Shown here in pieces: positions 17,171-24,311 of a DNA stretch of 64,000 nt. The first letter of the stretch is position 1; every line of letters starts with the position of its first letter. Source of the stretch: Roseomonas nitratireducens (GTDB lineage: Bacteria > Pseudomonadota > Alphaproteobacteria > Acetobacterales > Acetobacteraceae); contig NZ_JAGIYZ010000006.1 in NCBI RefSeq assembly GCF_017813355.1, positions 24,001 to 88,000 on the forward strand, given 5' to 3'. Under the pieces are notes generated by a model that saw only the letters and a list, made by a program, of their open reading frames with translations, was not told the DNA's origin and made no database searches. The translations under genes and the position numbers were made by a program.

Positions 17171-17808
17171 GGTGCGAGCCTTCCAACTTCGGCGCAGAGC
17201 GCGGCGATCTCGCGCGTACCGGCACGCTGGCCATCGAGCTCCGAGATCAGGCGGCCGGATTGCGCGGCATCCGCGAAGCCGACGCGTTGGCCTATCGCGC
17301 TCGCCAGCACCGGCGGATCGTGTTCGGCGAGCGCCTTGGCAGTCTCGCGTGCGATGATGGTGCGCGCGCCACAGCGGTTGAGCACGAACCGAGCGACAAG
17401 CGACGGGCGGAACAGGCGTGCTTCGCGGAGCAGCGCCAGCATCTCGGCTGACGCCCATCCGTCGAAGGGCGACGGCTGAACCGGGATGAGGACGAGATCG
17501 GCGGCGAGCAGGGCCGAGCGCATGAGGCCGGCGACGCGCGGGGGACCATCGATCACCACATGATCGGCGCCGCGCCCCAGTTCGGGCGCTTCGCGGTGCA
17601 AGGTGTCGCGCGCAAGTCCGATGACGGCGAACCGGCGGGGCAGGCCTTCACGGGCGCGCGCTTCGGACCAGTCGAGTGAAGAGCCCTGCGGATCGGCGTC
17701 GATGAGCATGACGCGTTGATCCCGGCTGGCCCATTCGCCGGCGAGATGGAGGGCGAGCGTCGTTTTGCCGACGCCGCCTTTCTGGTTGAGCAACGCGACG
17801 ATCATCAC
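17167..17808 (-). CDS. parA: ParA-family partition ATPase
   Basis: ParA ATPases segregate plasmid copies and, in ICEs, stabilise the excised circle. The 213-residue protein has a deviant Walker A KGGVGKTT at 10-17, Walker A' LIDADPQGSSLDW near 35-47, and Walker B-like HVVIDGPPRV near 83-92. The length fits small Ib-type ParA proteins without an N-terminal DNA-binding domain. It overlaps repA by 4 bases upstream and the RHH-like gene downstream. The repA-parA-small gene order looks like a plasmid maintenance block carried in the ICE. Confidence 0.92.
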   Translation of the reverse strand: MMIVALLNQKGGVGKTTLALHLAGEWASRDQRVMLIDADPQGSSLDWSEARAREGLPRRFAVIGLARDTLHREAPELGRGADHVVIDGPPRVAGLMRSALLAADLVLIPVQPSPFDGWASAEMLALLREARLFRPSLVARFVLNRCGARTIIARETAKALAEHDPPVLASAIGQRVGFADAAQSGRLISELDGQRAGTREIAALCAEVGRLAP

Positions 17809-18938
17809 CGCGCGCTCCGTCGGCCGCGGGGCGGTTTTCCTCCGTCGCCCCGCTCCAACAAGAAGTTAGATTCCTTGTTAGACTCTAAGTTAAGGCTCGG
17901 AATCGCCGTTTCAGGCCAGAGGGTTAGCTGCGATCCGCGCGCCCGAAGTCCCGATGCGGCTGCGCCCGAAATCCCGATACCCTTTGCGCCCGAAGTCCCG
18001 AACGCATCCACAACGCCATCCACAGGGCCTGTGGACAAATTGATGGGGCGGATATGCAGGCGTTCCTGACGACCGGCGCGCTCCAGCGCCAAGCGATAGC
18101 CGGGCAGCGGCTGGCGGGCGACGATGCGGCGGATGTCGATGGCAAAGTCGGAGATACGCGCCTGGCTGCCCGACTTGGCGTGAAGGTGTGCGATTTCAAA
18201 GGTCCAGCCTGTGGGCTGACGGCCGGCATGCTTGCGGGCGACCCGATAGAGCCAGCGCTCGATGCCGCCGGTCAGTCGGAAATAGGCGGGATCGATGGCG
18301 AGCACGAGCGAGCGATCGATGACACCGCGATAGAGCCAGTCGGGCAGGACGAATTCCATGCCCTCCACGCGGCCGTCGCGCGTCATGCATTCCCCCCATT
18401 CGTTGATCCAGGAGAATTGCTGACGCCGCCAATGCTCGCCGTTGCGGATCGTGGTGCGGATGACCGTCGACTGAAGGCGCGCGAGAGCGCCCTTGAGAAG
18501 CCGATAGTCGCGCGATCCGGTCTGGCGCCCGATGGCGGTTAGGAGCTGATACGGCGTGAAGCGCAGGAAGCGTGAGGTTTGGAACCCGAGGTTCGCGGCT
18601 TCGACGATCTGGCTCGCAGCCCAGATCAGGATATCGGCGTCCCAGATTGTCGCCATGCCATGTTCGGGGACCGCGAAGACTTCGACGCGGACGTCGCCGG
18701 ATTCGTAGTGGATTGGTGAGGTACGCTTGGTCTTGGCGAGCGAGAAGAAGGGCCGTTCCATCAGATCGCGCTGGTCGCGCGGGCTGGCGTCGCCGGTGGC
18801 GACGACGAAGGGGTCGAGCCGCGATCGTTCGCTCAAGGAGAGGGGGCGCTGCCGCGGGGACATGTCGGATGGCTCAGCGGGCTTGGCCGCCGCCGAAGGC
18901 AGGCGTGACGGCGGCATGGCGCTTGGCGGGAAGGACAT
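17805..18938 (-). CDS. repA: RepA-like replication initiator
   Basis: The 377-residue product matches the plasmid replication initiator RPA family: RDQRDLMERPFFSLAKTKRTSPI, then the winged-helix pattern ATIWDADILIWAASQI and FTPYQLLTAIGRQTGSRDYRLLKGALARL. Such genes sit next to rdfS/parA in this ICE family and may let the excised element replicate. The ATG at 18938 overlaps the rdfS 3' end by 65 bases; an ATG at 18863 (MSPRQRPLSL) begins 10 bases after the rdfS stop and may be the true start. The C-terminal part contains three iteron-like DNA repeats (17939-18002). It overlaps parA by 4 bases. Confidence 0.88.
   Translation of the reverse strand: MSFPPSAMPPSRLPSAAAKPAEPSDMSPRQRPLSLSERSRLDPFVVATGDASPRDQRDLMERPFFSLAKTKRTSPIHYESGDVRVEVFAVPEHGMATIWDADILIWAASQIVEAANLGFQTSRFLRFTPYQLLTAIGRQTGSRDYRLLKGALARLQSTVIRTTIRNGEHWRRQQFSWINEWGECMTRDGRVEGMEFVLPDWLYRGVIDRSLVLAIDPAYFRLTGGIERWLYRVARKHAGRQPTGWTFEIAHLHAKSGSQARISDFAIDIRRIVARQPLPGYRLALERAGRQERLHIRPINLSTGPVDGVVDAFGTSGAKGIGISGAAASGLRARGSQLTLWPETAIPSLNLESNKESNFLLERGDGGKPPRGRRSAR
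17939..18002. repeat. Three 17-bp iteron-like direct repeats inside the repA 3' region
   Basis: Copies of GCGCCCGAARTCCCGAW lie at 17939-17955, 17962-17978 and 17986-18002, differing at one or two bases. Spacing is 23 and 24 bases, about two helical turns. Because the spacings differ by one, the leftmost copy is read in another codon frame, giving SGLRAR rather than SGAK or SGAA, yet its DNA is conserved. That points to a DNA-level function such as initiator binding. Confidence 0.65.
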
Positions 18939-19155
18939 TCCCGCGCGGATCGGACGTCGAGGTGACGAAGCCGCGGTCGGCCCAGGCTTTCAGGTCCTCG
19001 AGCGCGTAGACGACGCGCCCGCCGAGCTTGCGATAGGCGGGACCGGTGCCGTAGGTCCGGTGCTTCTCGAGCGTGCGATCCGAGAGACCGAGGAAGCGGG
19101 CCGCTTCAGGCGTGCGGAGAAAGCGTTGCGGCACGCCGGCGCCATTGGGTGACAT
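18874..19155 (-). CDS. rdfS: RdfS-like excisionase (helix-turn-helix)
   Basis: This 93-residue basic protein has an AlpA/MerR-type winged helix-turn-helix: FLRTPEAARFLGLSDRTLEKHRTYGTGPAYRKLGGRVVYALEDLKAWADRG. Its length, fold and position upstream of repA/parA/traF and downstream of the fseA gene match RdfS, the recombination directionality factor that drives excision of ICEMlSymR7A. In that system FseA switches on rdfS. The RdfS name is therefore an inference from domain plus gene order; a generic AlpA-like regulator is the alternative. Its 3' end overlaps the longest form of repA. The start at 19155 is the only reasonable ATG. Confidence 0.75.
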   Translation of the reverse strand: MSPNGAGVPQRFLRTPEAARFLGLSDRTLEKHRTYGTGPAYRKLGGRVVYALEDLKAWADRGFVTSTSDPRGNVLPAKRHAAVTPAFGGGQAR

Positions 19156-19280
19156 GATCGGGCCTCCGAGTTTGCGCGAGAGCCGCAGGGGGACAGCGGC
19201 GGTTGGCGGCTACCCTGGCGGAGCGCGAACTTGCAGAGGGAGTGGGAAGCTGGCGGGAGCACATCGCCACACCAGGCGTG

Positions 19281-20055
19281 CTAGCGTCGACGGCGATGGC
19301 TCAGCAGGCGTCGATAGCCGCCGGCGATCATGGCGAGGCCGCCGCGCACGAGGTCCATCGTCGCAAACCTGCGCGAGGATGTTTTCCACGGTTCATCGGC
19401 GAGGTCGCGCGTGCCGAACAGGGTCACCGCGATTTCGCGGTAACTGGCGCCGCTGAGGCGACCGTCCACGGCCTGCAACATCCGTCGCGCACGGTGACGC
19501 TGCTGCTTGGTCAGCCGCGTGTCGGCAGGGATCGCGCGACCATGAAGCGAACTCAGGAGACGGGCGACGGCCTCGAGCCGATCGAAGCCTTCGGGGCCGA
19601 GCGGGATGACGGCCGCCGCGCCTTCGTCCGCGCCTGATCCGCCGAGACGCAGGATCTGGAGCCGTTCGCCATTCGTGAGGGAGTGGACGAAGTGGGAGCC
19701 TTGCGCGTCTGATTGGCCGGGCGCCTGCGCGTCAATGGATTGTGACGTCTCGTCCTTCGGCAGGATGGCGGGCGGTGCGGTCAGAAGTATGACGCCAGTG
19801 TTCACGGTGGGTGCCCAGATGGGAGCGGCCTCTTTGGCGTCGAGGGCCGGCGGCAACAGGAAATCGCAGCCCCCATCGAGACCTCGCGGCCTCGGTTGCT
19901 GCGGTGTCGGCGTTCGGTTCCAGCTGAGCGGCCTCGAAGTCGCGCTGATAGTCTTCGTTCCGGCGTAGCCATTCCCAGGCGAGTTCAGGCGAGACGAGGT
20001 CTTGGACGTACTCGTAGCGCTCGGATGATCGCCAATGCGAGATGTCGGGGGTCAT
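19281..20055 (-). CDS. fseA: FseA-like excision activator made by +1 programmed frameshift (DUF6499 + DUF2285)
   Basis: Two overlapping frames together encode one protein. The first starts at 20055 (MTPDISHWRSSERYEYVQDL, DUF6499) and reaches RWGLRF; its zero frame runs on only to a stop at 19732 (108 residues). The second, ending at 19281, carries DUF2285 (QQRHRARRMLQAVDGRLSGASYREIAVTLFG). The join lies at a TTTC at 19863-19860: slipping from TTT to TTC continues as CTG TTG CCG CCG, giving RWGLRF then LLPPALD. This is the +1 slip of tRNA-Phe from UUU to UUC, in a conserved motif, described for msi172-msi171 (FseA) of ICEMlSymR7A. The fused product would be 257 residues. In the known system FseA activates rdfS and is held inactive by QseM. 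A simple frameshift mutation is the alternative, but the exact match of site, direction and domains makes programmed slipping much more likely. Confidence 0.85.
19860..19866 (-). promoter_or_regulatory. +1 ribosomal frameshift site (CGA TTT C)
   Basis: On the minus strand the codons CTG CGA TTT are followed by C then CTG. The TTT codon is in frame with the DUF6499 start at 20055; the CTG beginning at 19859 is in frame with DUF2285. One-base forward slipping of the Phe tRNA joins them. The coding motif is RWGLRF. Confidence 0.8.
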
Positions 20056-20170
20056 GCATCCTCCGCCAGCAAAGCTGCAGTAGCCTCGCTGCGCAGGATT
20101 CCGCCATGCGAGTGCCAGCGGAAGCCGGAGAAATGGAAACGGGCGATGCCGCCGCGGCATCACCCCCGCA

Positions 20171-20437
20171 TCAACGACGCGGGTGCTCGTGTGCGAGCTC
20201 GCGGTAGCCGTGCTGGGTCATCCATTTGGCACGATCGAGATGGCTGTCATGGATGCGGCGGGCGCGCTCCGGCTCGGCGGCCGGGTCGATGCCGAACAAG
20301 ATCGACACGGCTTCTTCCCAGGCCGCGCCGTCCGACGCGGCATCGAGGAGGCGAAGGTAGAGCGTCATGTGCGCCCGATCATAGTCGGTGACCGACGCGC
20401 TCTCGGGCGGTCGTTCGAGGAAGTCTGCCTTGGTCAC
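20171..20437 (-). CDS. qseM: QseM-like DUF2285 antiactivator
   Basis: The 88-residue acidic protein contains DYDRAHMTLYLRLLDAASDGAAW and a PERARRIHDSHLDRAKWMTQHGYREL tail, the pattern of short DUF2285 proteins. In ICEMlSymR7A the 87-residue DUF2285 protein QseM binds and blocks both the quorum-sensing activator TraR and FseA. Here it lies between a qseC-like regulator and fseA, the expected neighbourhood. The role is inferred from size, domain and context. It is 115 bases upstream of fseA and downstream of the qseC-like gene on the same strand. Confidence 0.75.
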   Translation of the reverse strand: MTKADFLERPPESASVTDYDRAHMTLYLRLLDAASDGAAWEEAVSILFGIDPAAEPERARRIHDSHLDRAKWMTQHGYRELAHEHPRR

Positions 20438-20557
20438 GACGCCCCACCTGGAATCGCAGAGCCCCTGCGTGTCGACATGGCGTTAACCAAGCCCGACTTC
20501 GACGGCAACTGGGATAGCTGCTGGCCCTCAACGTTGCTCGGACGTCGGGGAACGGCG

Positions 20558-20821
20558 CTAGTTTCTCTTCCGCATGTCGCTGGCGGCTTTTCGGCCATGG
20601 ACGAGCATCACCCCTTCACCTTGGTCGGACTGCAAGAGGACGATGCCATGCGCTTCGAATGCCCGGCGCACCTGATCGCGCGTGCTCTCGTAGACCTTCA
20701 AGTCGCTCTCCGACTCGAGGCGCTTGAGCGCGGTCAGTGACACACGGGCTTCGTCAGCGAGCGTCTCCTGTGTCCAACCCAGCAACGCGCGTGCGGCCCG
20801 CGACAGTCGGGCGGTGATCAT
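20558..20821 (-). CDS. qseC: QseC-like XRE regulator of excision
   Basis: The 87-residue protein has an XRE helix-turn-helix: LSRAARALLGWTQETLADEARVSLTALKRLE, then a short C-terminal region RAFEAHGIVLLQSDQGEGVML. The size and place next to the qseM-like gene match QseC, the switch protein that controls qseM in ICEMlSymR7A. A very strong Shine-Dalgarno (GGAGGTGATC) lies 5 bases before the ATG at 20821. A 17-bp palindrome at 20863-20879 is the probable operator, suggesting autoregulation. In the R7A element, as I recall it, the two genes are divergent; here they point the same way, so wiring may differ. Confidence 0.75.
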   Translation of the reverse strand: MITARLSRAARALLGWTQETLADEARVSLTALKRLESESDLKVYESTRDQVRRAFEAHGIVLLQSDQGEGVMLVHGRKAASDMRKRN

Positions 20822-20862
20822 GCATGATCACCTCCACTCGGACCTCAGCGCACGCCAGAACT

Positions 20863-20879
20863 ACGACTATAATAGTCGT
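20863..20879. promoter_or_regulatory. 17-bp palindromic operator upstream of the qseC-like gene
   Basis: ACGACTATAATAGTCGT is a perfect palindrome about a central A. It contains TATAAT on the plus strand and TATTAT on the minus strand, so it can overlap a -10 box in either direction. It ends about 40 bases before the start of the XRE gene and is markedly AT-richer than its surroundings. Confidence 0.68.
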
Positions 20880-20971
20880 TCTTGGCTTCTCAGGCCAGAC
20901 TGAAGAGCGTCTATTGCGGTCGTTCGAGTAGTTCAGGCCGCAACCTGATTCGGATGCTTTGGCTGACGAAG

Positions 20972-20998
20972 GCCCCGTCCGGATCGACCGGACGGGGC
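20972..20998. terminator. Strong hairpin after the second DUF736 gene
   Basis: GCCCCGTCCGG / CCGGACGGGGC are perfect 11-bp arms around ATCGA. It lies just past the DUF736 stop on the minus strand but has no following T-run, so termination would be imperfect or Rho-assisted. A near-identical arm recurs in inverted orientation at 21963-21986. Confidence 0.5.
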
Positions 20999-21010
20999 GT
21001 CGCCGGAGCC

Positions 21011-21337
21011 TCAGTCGCCGTTGCGGCGGCTGGGGCGGGACCAGATGAGGCTGAAAGCTTCGCCGTCCTCGTCGTCGAAGAGGTTGGCGTAGATCGGGGC
21101 GTTGAAGCTCGGGTCGTCCAGCTTGAGACCAAGATAGTCGCGGCCCTCGTTGGAGCGCTTGGACCAGGCGGCGCCGATTTCGGCGCGACCGACCAGGACG
21201 CGGTGGCTGGGGGCGTTCTCGCCAGTGGCCCGGGTCTCGGGGACGATGCGGACGTTCTTGGCCTGAACGCTCAGGGTGACGATCTCGCCGGTGAACTCGT
21301 TCGTGCCGGTCTTCTTGAAGGTGCCGATGGTGGCCAT
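21011..21337 (-). CDS. DUF736 protein (copy 2)
   Basis: This 108-residue protein starts MATIGTFKKTGTNEFTGEIVTL and contains AAWSKRSNEGRDYLGLKLDDPSF and ANLFDDEDGEAFSLIWSRP, the standard DUF736 pattern. It is clearly a paralogue of 15493-15831 but much diverged, and closer to the copy found near toprim/ParB genes in other ICEs. The ATG at 21337 follows GAGGAGAA, a good ribosome-binding site. A long structured leader (21338-21535) precedes it. It is monocistronic, with a strong hairpin after the stop. Function is not established. Confidence 0.92.
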   Translation of the reverse strand: MATIGTFKKTGTNEFTGEIVTLSVQAKNVRIVPETRATGENAPSHRVLVGRAEIGAAWSKRSNEGRDYLGLKLDDPSFNAPIYANLFDDEDGEAFSLIWSRPSRRNGD

Positions 21338-21948
21338 GTCATTTCTCCTCGATCTGAAGTCTCGAGCCCGCACCATTGCGGCCTCGATGGCGATCGACGG
21401 GCCGGAGACGCTCGGCGGCGCACCCCAGCCAGGGGTCCCCGGTTTGCCGGGGTAGGCTTGGGGCCTGACAGCAAAGGAGGAACTTTCTTGTCCCGCGAGG
21501 AATGTCGGCGCAGCCGGCAGGGGAAGAAAGTTGCGACGCCGCTGTTGCGCCATAGGCGAGCGAGGCATGAGCCGGTCTTCGGCCAGATCAGGCCATTGAA
21601 GAGGCCGCTCGGGTGCGCTCGATCCGGCTAGATCCCGAGGGGATGACGTGGCGGCGCAGGGCATCGGCCGAGTTGGCACGCGCGCGGTTTACGTGATCGG
21701 CGTTTTTTGAGCCCGGACCTGGCACGTCGCGTCCTGCTGATGAGGAACGCCTGACCGATGACGCCGATCGGCCTGCGTTTGGTCGGTCGGCAGTTGATCA
21801 GCCTGAGATCAGACGTTCAGCGAGCCCTGCGGCATGACAGGTTGCGCGCTGCCGTGCGCATATTCGCCCGATCCCACATCAGTTCGGTCGATGGCTGGTG
21901 CGTGGTGCACGTCCACTCTCTGGTCCGGCTCTGCGGTCAGCTCGACAC
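21338..21948 (-). promoter_or_regulatory. 611-base non-coding region: structured leader of DUF736
   Basis: No convincing gene lies here. Near the DUF736 start are a perfect hairpin at 21437-21452 (CCCCGG-TTTG-CCGGGG) and a further inverted repeat AACTTTCTT (21482-21490) / AAGAAAGTT (about 21526-21534). The same kind of leader, with a conserved CACCCC ... GGGGCC ... TTGTCNCGCGA pattern, precedes the DUF2493 gene at 24312-24465. From about 21560 to 21948 I see nothing recognisable; open frames there have poor codon character. Confidence 0.45.
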
Positions 21949-22389
21949 TCAGGCATTGGCAACGCCCCGTCCGGTCGATCCTGGCGGGGTGAGTGACGTC
22001 ACGCGGATGAAGGTCGTGACTGCAAAGGCGATCGCCCCGATGACCGAGAACACGAGCTGCCAGGTTTCCGAGGGCATGGTGTGCTTCACGATGCCATGCG
22101 TCGCGTGAAAGCCCGCGATGGCTGCGGGCGCGACGAAAGCCAAGGCGACGAGGATTTTCAGCCAGACCGGCCGCAGAACTGCGAGCAGAAGCTGGCCGAC
22201 GCCGAGTGCGGTACCGGCACCAACGGCGCCGATGACAATGGCACCGAGCAGGCCGGCGCCGGTCTGATGCGCCCAGATGCCGACGCTGACGCCGACGAAG
22301 GCTGGGAGCGCAAAGACAGCGAGTGTAAACAGTAACCAGCAAAGCACGCCGATGGCGGCGAGCGAACCGAGAATGGCGAAGACGATCAT
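21949..22389 (-). CDS. Unknown polytopic membrane protein
   Basis: The 146-residue protein is almost wholly hydrophobic, with four likely membrane helices (about 1-20, 22-42, 48-70, 80-100) and a fifth near 115-135. I do not recognise a named family. The ATG at 22389 is preceded by GGAGG at 8 bases. It sits among ICE accessory genes and ends with a small palindromic stretch that repeats, inverted, the hairpin after the DUF736 gene. A channel, holin-like or exclusion role cannot be told apart. It could contribute to surface exclusion, but nothing shows this. Confidence 0.7.
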   Translation of the reverse strand: MIVFAILGSLAAIGVLCWLLFTLAVFALPAFVGVSVGIWAHQTGAGLLGAIVIGAVGAGTALGVGQLLLAVLRPVWLKILVALAFVAPAAIAGFHATHGIVKHTMPSETWQLVFSVIGAIAFAVTTFIRVTSLTPPGSTGRGVANA

Positions 22390-22530
22390 GGTGGTGGCCT
22401 CCGTGAGAATAGGTCTGACGGCTGCGCCGACCACCACCACCAAGGCGCGATTGAAAGTATAGCCAGTTTCGATGAGCATCGGGAGCGGAAATCGAACCGA
22501 TCTCCGCCCGCGAAGCAGTTCCGCCGGACG

Positions 22531-22695
22531 TCAGACGTCGAACGGATCGATCTCGGCCACGATCTCGGCATCGCCGTCGAACTCGTTGCAGGGCGTGACG
22601 GACAGCGTGCCGTCGCCCGCCCGGAAGATGATGATGGCGACCATCAGGGTGCCAGCGAGGCTGTTTGCGAAGGCATAAGCGGCGTCGAGGGACAT
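22531..22695 (-). CDS. Small unknown protein (54 aa)
   Basis: A 54-residue frame (MSLDAAYAFANSLAGTLMVA ... AEIDPFDV) starts at an ATG with AGGAG 8 bases upstream. It has a weak hydrophobic stretch and an acidic C-terminus (CNEFDGDAEIVAEIDPFDV). I do not recognise it. Small acidic genes of this kind are common beside DUF2493/toprim genes in ICEs. The good ribosome-binding site and co-orientation are the only support. Confidence 0.5.
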   Translation of the reverse strand: MSLDAAYAFANSLAGTLMVAIIIFRAGDGTLSVTPCNEFDGDAEIVAEIDPFDV

Positions 22696-23021
22696 CGGTC
22701 CGGCTCCTGTTCCGAGCGGAGGACCATCCCCCGCTGACAGGCGCCCGATGTGTCCGGCCGAGGGCCGCAATCACCGCGGTGGCGAAGACGAAGCGGCGGC
22801 ACGCCAAGGCGTAGCTGACCCTTCACGGGTTGATGGCGTCAGGCCCTCGGTTGGATCAAGGATAAGCGCAGAAAAAAGCGGGGCGGTGGCTCTGCCTCTG
22901 GCGCCAGTGCAGCCGGTCGACGACCAGTAGCGTGGCCATATCAGGTTGCGGTATCCCGTATGCGATCTCCCTCATGGATAAGGAGGGCAGAGAGCGGTAT
23001 TCCAAAGCCAAAGGGAGAGGG

Positions 23022-23378
23022 ATGTTGAGGTTTCGTGATTTTGTAAATCTGCCGACGCTGACCGAAGTAATTGTGTCCAAAGATAACGAGAGTTTCGAGC
23101 GGCTTGACGAAGGCAAATGGGTGAACGGTCGGTTCGACAAAAACATCCGTATCGACCAGCCGACACACGGCGTTGGTCAGACGCATGCGCATGTATACGG
23201 GCGCAGAGGGACAGAAGTAGGCGTGGTGAATTTGGACGGCTCATCAAGTCACGGGACCCAATGCCGGTTGAGCGATGCAGATGCCGCCGCCCTGCGAGCA
23301 CGTGGCTTCACGATAAAGCCGGGTAACATCGTAGAGTGGATCATGCTGCCCACGCAGCCACAGCTTCTGTTCGGCTGA
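23022..23378 (+). CDS. Orphan hypothetical protein on the opposite strand
   Basis: The 118-residue product (MLRFRDFVNLPTLTEVIVSK ...) is on the plus strand among minus-strand genes. It has a conserved-looking middle, GVGQTHAHVYGRRGTEVGVVNLDGSSSHG, and an end RGFTIKPGNIVEWIML. I recall proteins with this GQTHAHVYGR pattern as uncharacterised. The ATG at 23022 follows AGGGAGAGG; longer starts at 22974 (ATG) and 22932 (GTG) lack a visible Shine-Dalgarno. Base composition at 22990-23100 is AT-richer than its neighbours, so it looks like a recent single-gene arrival. No function can be given. Confidence 0.65.
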   Translation: MLRFRDFVNLPTLTEVIVSKDNESFERLDEGKWVNGRFDKNIRIDQPTHGVGQTHAHVYGRRGTEVGVVNLDGSSSHGTQCRLSDADAAALRARGFTIKPGNIVEWIMLPTQPQLLFG

Positions 23379-23387
23379 AGGCGGCGC

Positions 23388-24311
23388 TTATGCGCCGCCG
23401 AACCTCCAGACCGGGATGCCGAGCCTCTTCGCCTTGTCGGCCAGGTTGTCCTGGATGCCGGTGCCGGGGAACACGATGACCCCGATCGGCAGCACGTCCA
23501 GCATCTGATCGTTGCGCTTGAACGGGGCGGAGCGGCCATGTTTGGTCCAGTCGGGGGCAAAGCCGATCTGCGCGACGCCGCGGTGGTCGGCCCAGCGGGC
23601 CGCGATCTTCTCGGCCCCTTTTGGAGACTTGCCGTGCATCAGCACCATGTCGGGGTGCTTCGCGCGGACCTGGTCGAGCTTGGCCCAGATCAGTTGATGG
23701 TCGTTGAAGTCGAGCCCGCCGGTCAGCGCGATCTTCGGCCCGGCCGGCAGCAGCACCTCGCGATCGGCACGCTTGCGGGCGGCGATGAAGTCGCGGCTGT
23801 CGATCATCGCGGAGGTGAGCTGGCGATGGTTGACGCGAGAGCCGTGGCGGGGCGACCAGTTCGAGCCGGTTGTCTTCCGGTAGAGGTCGGCGCCGGTGTC
23901 ACGGAAGAGCTCGAGGGCGTCACGGCGTTCGATGAGCCGCTGTCCCGTGGCGATCAGCGCTTCGAGTTGCACGGCCTTCACCTCGGAGCCGTCCTGTTCG
24001 CGCTGCCCCTGCTTTTGCGCCTGCTCGTTGTCGTCGAGTGTGCGTTCGACCCGTTCGACGGCGCGGTGGAAGGTGTTGACCGTTGACCACAGCAGGTCGT
24101 CGAGATCTGCGTCGAGGCCGGTATCGGCGATGGTGGCGATCAGCGCGTCGAAGATGTCGGCGACGGCGCCGGTGATCACGCGATCTTCCGGGATCGGTCG
24201 AGGATCGGGTTCATCGTCGCGGGGAAGGAAGCCGTAGAGCTGAAGCTCGGTCAGAACGTGGTCGGTGGAAGAAGAGATGTGGTCGGGCTCAAATTCGTCA
24301 TGCTCGCTCAT
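23388..24311 (-). CDS. DUF2493 (SLOG-like) protein
   Basis: The 307-residue protein ends in a DUF2493 domain: PKIALTGGLDFNDHQLIWAKLDQV, then PDMVLMHGKSPKGAEKIAARWADHRG and VIVFPGTGIQDNLADKAKRLGIPVW. This is a Rossmann-like SLOG fold that in other proteins binds nucleotides. The N-terminal 180 residues are helical and acidic. Such genes are standard cargo of alphaproteobacterial ICEs and plasmids; function is unknown. The ATG at 24311 has GGAG 6 bases upstream. Its stop lies 9 bases from the orphan plus-strand gene. Confidence 0.88.
   Translation of the reverse strand: MSEHDEFEPDHISSSTDHVLTELQLYGFLPRDDEPDPRPIPEDRVITGAVADIFDALIATIADTGLDADLDDLLWSTVNTFHRAVERVERTLDDNEQAQKQGQREQDGSEVKAVQLEALIATGQRLIERRDALELFRDTGADLYRKTTGSNWSPRHGSRVNHRQLTSAMIDSRDFIAARKRADREVLLPAGPKIALTGGLDFNDHQLIWAKLDQVRAKHPDMVLMHGKSPKGAEKIAARWADHRGVAQIGFAPDWTKHGRSAPFKRNDQMLDVLPIGVIVFPGTGIQDNLADKAKRLGIPVWRFGGA

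Noticed and set aside
17939-18002. Possible CRISPR array
   Set aside because: Repeats are only 17 bp with 6-7 bp between them and lie in a coding gene; iterons fit better.
19732-20055. DUF6499 frame as a broken pseudogene
   Set aside because: The junction is exactly a TTTC +1 slip site in a conserved motif and both halves are intact, matching a known programmed frameshift.
21809-22807. A 332-codon minus-strand frame overlapping the membrane protein and small gene
   Set aside because: Arg/His-rich composition typical of a wrong frame; the two smaller genes have proper ribosome-binding sites and better composition.
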